From an uncultured Collinsella sp. (GTDB taxonomy: Bacteria > Actinomycetota > Coriobacteriia > Coriobacteriales > Coriobacteriaceae): 64,000 bases of DNA. The stretch is from positions 1 through 64,000 of the forward strand of contig CAUEMA010000011.1 in NCBI GenBank assembly GCA_959018755.1, read 5' to 3'. Positions 61,681-64,000 of this stretch are shown in pieces. Positions within the stretch are counted from its first letter, which is position 1. Every line of letters begins with the position of its first letter. Under the pieces are notes generated by a model. It searched no databases. It saw nothing but the letters and a program-made list of their open reading frames with translations, and was not told the DNA's origin. A program made the translations under genes and the position numbers.

Positions 61681-61857
61681 AGGGCGGGGTGAAATTCCCC
61701 ACTGGCGGTAAATCGGGCGGTGCCAAAGGGGTGCCGTGGCGCAGACGAGGCGTCTGCGACCGAGCCGATGAGTCCGCGACCCGTGCATGCGTTGGTTCGC
61801 ATGCCGGCTGAACTGGTGAGATCCCAGTACCAACGGTTAGAGTCCGGATGAAAGAGG
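61681..61857 (+). promoter_or_regulatory. FMN riboswitch upstream of ribU
   Basis: The RFN element starts with AGGGCGGGGTGAAATTCCCC and ends with AGAGTCCGGATGAAAGAGG. Between them are GAGTCCGCGACCC, GGTGAGATCCCAGTACC and a variable arm around 61739-61765. It binds FMN and turns off riboflavin supply genes. Only 11 nt separate the element from the ribU ATG, and the ribosome site AGGCAGGTGA lies at its edge, so control is probably at translation start. Confidence 0.93.
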
Positions 61858-61868
61858 CAGGTGATCTT

Positions 61869-62459
61869 ATGTCTGAACAGTCGCAGCATATCCATTTTGA
61901 GAACACGAATAGGTGGAGCACCAAACAGCTCGTTACCATGGCGTTGATGTGCGCCTTGGGCGCCCTGTTTATGTACGTGCAGCTGCCCATTCTTCCTTCG
62001 GCGCCGTTTTTGACGTATGACCCGTCGCTGGTGCCGGCGATGGTGTGTGGATTTGCGTATGGTCCTGGTGCCGGCACTGCCGTTGCCGCCATGGCGATCG
62101 TCATCCATGCGCTTACCACGGGTGACTGGGTCGGCGCGCTTATGAACTTGGTTGCCACGCTGGGCTATATTCTGCCTGCGGCTATCGTCTATCAGAAGAT
62201 GCACACCTACAAGGGTGCCGTGATTGGCCTGGCGCTCGGCGTCATTGCCGCTACGGCGCTGTCCATGGTCGCGAACCTGACCATCGGCGTTTGGTTCTGG
62301 TATGGCTCGGCCGATGTGATTCTGCCGCTCATGCTTCCCGCCGTCTTGCCGTTTAACCTCATCAAGACCGTGCTCAACTCGGTGTTGACGCTGGTGGTGT
62401 ACAAGGCGGTCTCTAATCTCATCACGCCCAAGAAGGACCAGGTCAAAGGCCGCGCATGA
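61869..62459 (+). CDS. ribU: Riboflavin ECF transporter S component
   Basis: 196 residues with about six membrane segments. [20 protein letters not shown] and [19 protein letters not shown] are typical of RibU-type substrate-binding S components. The FMN riboswitch directly upstream supports riboflavin as substrate. ATG 61869 lies behind AGGTGA; an ATG at 61848 is inside the riboswitch. It overlaps the ATPase gene by 4 nt. Confidence 0.92.
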   Translation: MSEQSQHIHFENTNRWSTKQLVTMALMCALGALFMYVQLPILPSAPFLTYDPSLVPAMVCGFAYGPGAGTAVAAMAIVIHALTTGDWVGALMNLVATLGYILPAAIVYQKMHTYKGAVIGLALGVIAATALSMVANLTIGVWFWYGSADVILPLMLPAVLPFNLIKTVLNSVLTLVVYKAVSNLITPKKDQVKGRA

Positions 62460-64000
62460 TTGAGTGTCGGGGCGTTTCCTTTAGCTATGACGGTGCTGTA
62501 CCGGCGCTCGATGGCATCGATCTGAACATCGAGGATGGCGAGTTTTTCTGCATCCTCGGTGGCAATGGGTCGGGCAAGTCGACGTTTGCCAAGCATCTGA
62601 ATGCACTGTTGCGGCCCGATGCGGGTACGGTATGCGTCAACGGCATGGATGCGTCCGACCCCGAGCTGGTCTACGACATCCGCTCGACTGCGGGCATGGT
62701 ATTCCAGAATCCCGATGACCAGCTGGTGGCAACGCTTGTCGAAGATGACGTTGCGTTTGGTCCCGAAAACCTTGGCGTGCCGTCGGCACAAATTGCGCAG
62801 CGCGTACGCGAGGCGCTGAAGGGTGTGGGCCTGGTGGGCTTTGAGCGTCACGAGACCCATGCGCTTTCGGGCGGCCAAAAGCAGCGCGTGGCGCTTGCCG
62901 GCGTGCTCGCCATGGAGCCGCGCGTGCTCATTTTGGATGAGGCTTCTTCGATGCTCGATCCGCGTGGACGCAAGGGCCTCATGAAGGCTTGCCGCGCGTT
63001 GCACGATCGCGGCATGACCATCGTGATGATTACGCACTTTATGGAAGAGGCCGCCGAGGCCGATCGCGTTGCTGTCCTCCAAGCGGGCCGCGTTGCCATG
63101 CTCGGTACGCCCGAGGAGATCTTGACGCGGGCGGACGAACTTGCGCAGCTCAACCTGGATATGCCGGCGTCGTGCTGCCTAGGTAGGGCACTTCGTGAGA
63201 AGGGCGTTTCCGTTTGCGCGCAGGTGCGCGAGGCAGATATGGTCGCCGAGATTGCACAGGCTTATGCCGAGCGGAGCGGGACGAACATCGCAGGGCAGCC
63301 TTCCGCATCCGATTCCCATGTGCTTGACAATGGATCCTCTGCGGCCGACGGGATAGCCGCGTCGGAGCTCGTTATCGAGATTTCGCACCTCTCGCATAGT
63401 TACTCGCTGAGCGCCCGCGAGCGCCGTCGATGGCGCAAGCGCTCGACCACTGCGGACGCATCGAGCAAACAGGCTCTTTGGGGCAACGATCCAAACAGCC
63501 CCTGGGCGCTACGTGATGTTTCGCTGACGGTGCGCCGCGGCGAGTTTCTGGGATTGGCGGGTCATACCGGCTCGGGTAAATCGACGCTGGTTCAGCATCT
63601 CAACGGGTTGATTCGTCCGCAGGAGGGAAGCGTTTGCGCGCTGGGGCTCGACCTATCAAGCAAGAAAGACGCCGCCGCGGTTAAGGCCAAGGTCGGCGTG
63701 GTGTTTCAGTATCCCGAGCGCCAGCTATTTGCCGAGACCGTGGCGCGGGACGTGGCGTTTGGCCCGCGCAACCTTGGCCTGCCAGAAGACGAGGTTGCAC
63801 GCCGTGTCGCATCATCGCTTGCGCGCGTGGGCCTCGATCTTGCTGCGATGGGCGACAAGAGCCCCTTTGAGCTTTCGGGCGGCCAGCAGCGCCGCGTGGC
63901 GTTTGCCGGCGTGCTCGCCATGGAGCCCGAGGTGCTGGTGCTCGACGAGCCCATGGCGGGGCTCGATCCGGCTGCGCGCGGGGATTTCCTGGGGCTCATC
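62456..64000 (+). CDS. Fused double EcfA ATPase of the ECF transporter (cut by window end)
   Basis: 515 residues are visible and the frame runs off the window. The first ABC domain has [10 protein letters not shown] (about 35), [13 protein letters not shown] (about 138) and [12 protein letters not shown] (about 158). A linker of about 80 residues (240-320) leads to the second domain with [10 protein letters not shown] (about 369), [13 protein letters not shown] (about 474) and [12 protein letters not shown] (about 494). EcfA1 and EcfA2 are usually separate genes; here they form one protein. EcfT should follow to the right. It energises RibU and probably other S components. Confidence 0.93.
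   Translation, partial: MIECRGVSFSYDGAVPALDGIDLNIEDGEFFCILGGNGSGKSTFAKHLNALLRPDAGTVCVNGMDASDPELVYDIRSTAGMVFQNPDDQLVATLVEDDVAFGPENLGVPSAQIAQRVREALKGVGLVGFERHETHALSGGQKQRVALAGVLAMEPRVLILDEASSMLDPRGRKGLMKACRALHDRGMTIVMITHFMEEAAEADRVAVLQAGRVAMLGTPEEILTRADELAQLNLDMPASCCLGRALREKGVSVCAQVREADMVAEIAQAYAERSGTNIAGQPSASDSHVLDNGSSAADGIAASELVIEISHLSHSYSLSARERRRWRKRSTTADASSKQALWGNDPNSPWALRDVSLTVRRGEFLGLAGHTGSGKSTLVQHLNGLIRPQEGSVCALGLDLSSKKDAAAVKAKVGVVFQYPERQLFAETVARDVAFGPRNLGLPEDEVARRVASSLARVGLDLAAMGDKSPFELSGGQQRRVAFAGVLAMEPEVLVLDEPMAGLDPAARGDFLGLI

Overview
The window looks like a chromosomal segment of a high-GC gut actinobacterium of the class Coriobacteriia. Collinsella or a close relative is my best guess. 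This rests on gene content and style, not on a database match: dense GC-rich genes, an HgdC/BadF-type activase fused to acyl-CoA dehydratase-related domains, an AmaP/DUF2273/Asp23 cluster, DUF2975 plus XRE pairs, an OPT transporter, a fused double EcfA ATPase, and many intergenic palindromes. Bases 1 to about 4,600 differ. They are lower in GC, all on the minus strand, and carry the end of a Firmicutes-type integrative conjugative element (ICE, Tn1549-like gene order): a replication-initiator-like gene, DUF5348, PcfB, a VirD4 coupling protein, a small ORF and a short Maff2-like ORF. The element continues left out of the window. Its chromosomal junction probably lies between about 4,490 and 4,650.

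Layout. 4.6-6.8 kb: a hypothetical gene, palindromic repeats and a membrane-anchored XRE-type regulator. 6.8-15.9 kb: phosphofructokinase, an Ntn-hydrolase-like protein, an M18 aminopeptidase, a RelB/PIN toxin-antitoxin pair, a D-2-hydroxyacid dehydrogenase, a SEC-C methionine aminopeptidase, a radical SAM protein and an alpha/beta hydrolase. 16-22 kb: a GGDEF/receiver/HD-GYP protein with an Hpt partner, then DUF2975, XRE and a three-gene ABC exporter whose promoters share TTATCG/CGATAA-type sites. 22-29 kb: a polar amino acid ABC importer with a C26 glutamine-amidotransferase-like hydrolase, and a DXS-like synthase. 29-34 kb: an HD protein, a frameshifted CmpB-type membrane gene, amtB plus a P-II protein, and a HAD phosphatase. 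33.4-40.3 kb: TetR, the 1,593-residue activase and a 3-hydroxyacyl-CoA dehydrogenase. 40-53 kb: a sulfotransferase remnant, DUF389, OPT, coaX, dCMP deaminase, NifU-like, lgt, a large membrane protein, YebC and the Asp23 cluster. 53-64 kb: YitT, a zinc-ribbon membrane protein, M20 and YtcJ-like hydrolases, groES-groEL, and an FMN riboswitch with ribU and a fused EcfA ATPase that is cut by the window end.

The most unusual signal is between the genes. At least nine families of inverted repeats fill the spacers. Three giant hairpins (6676-6796, 58969-59103, 61331-61465) have perfect outer stems of 28, 34 and 33 bp whose sequences are unrelated to each other. All keep the same small internal blocks, GTCCT on one side and TGCGGAA on the other, and an inner helix also changes sequence while staying paired. 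Variable helices around fixed blocks are what a structured RNA, or a folded-DNA recognition site, would show. A second family has about 20-bp arms around a spacer of exactly 27 nt in all four copies.

No tRNA, rRNA, CRISPR array, prophage or complete insertion sequence was seen. All family names come from motif recognition by eye.
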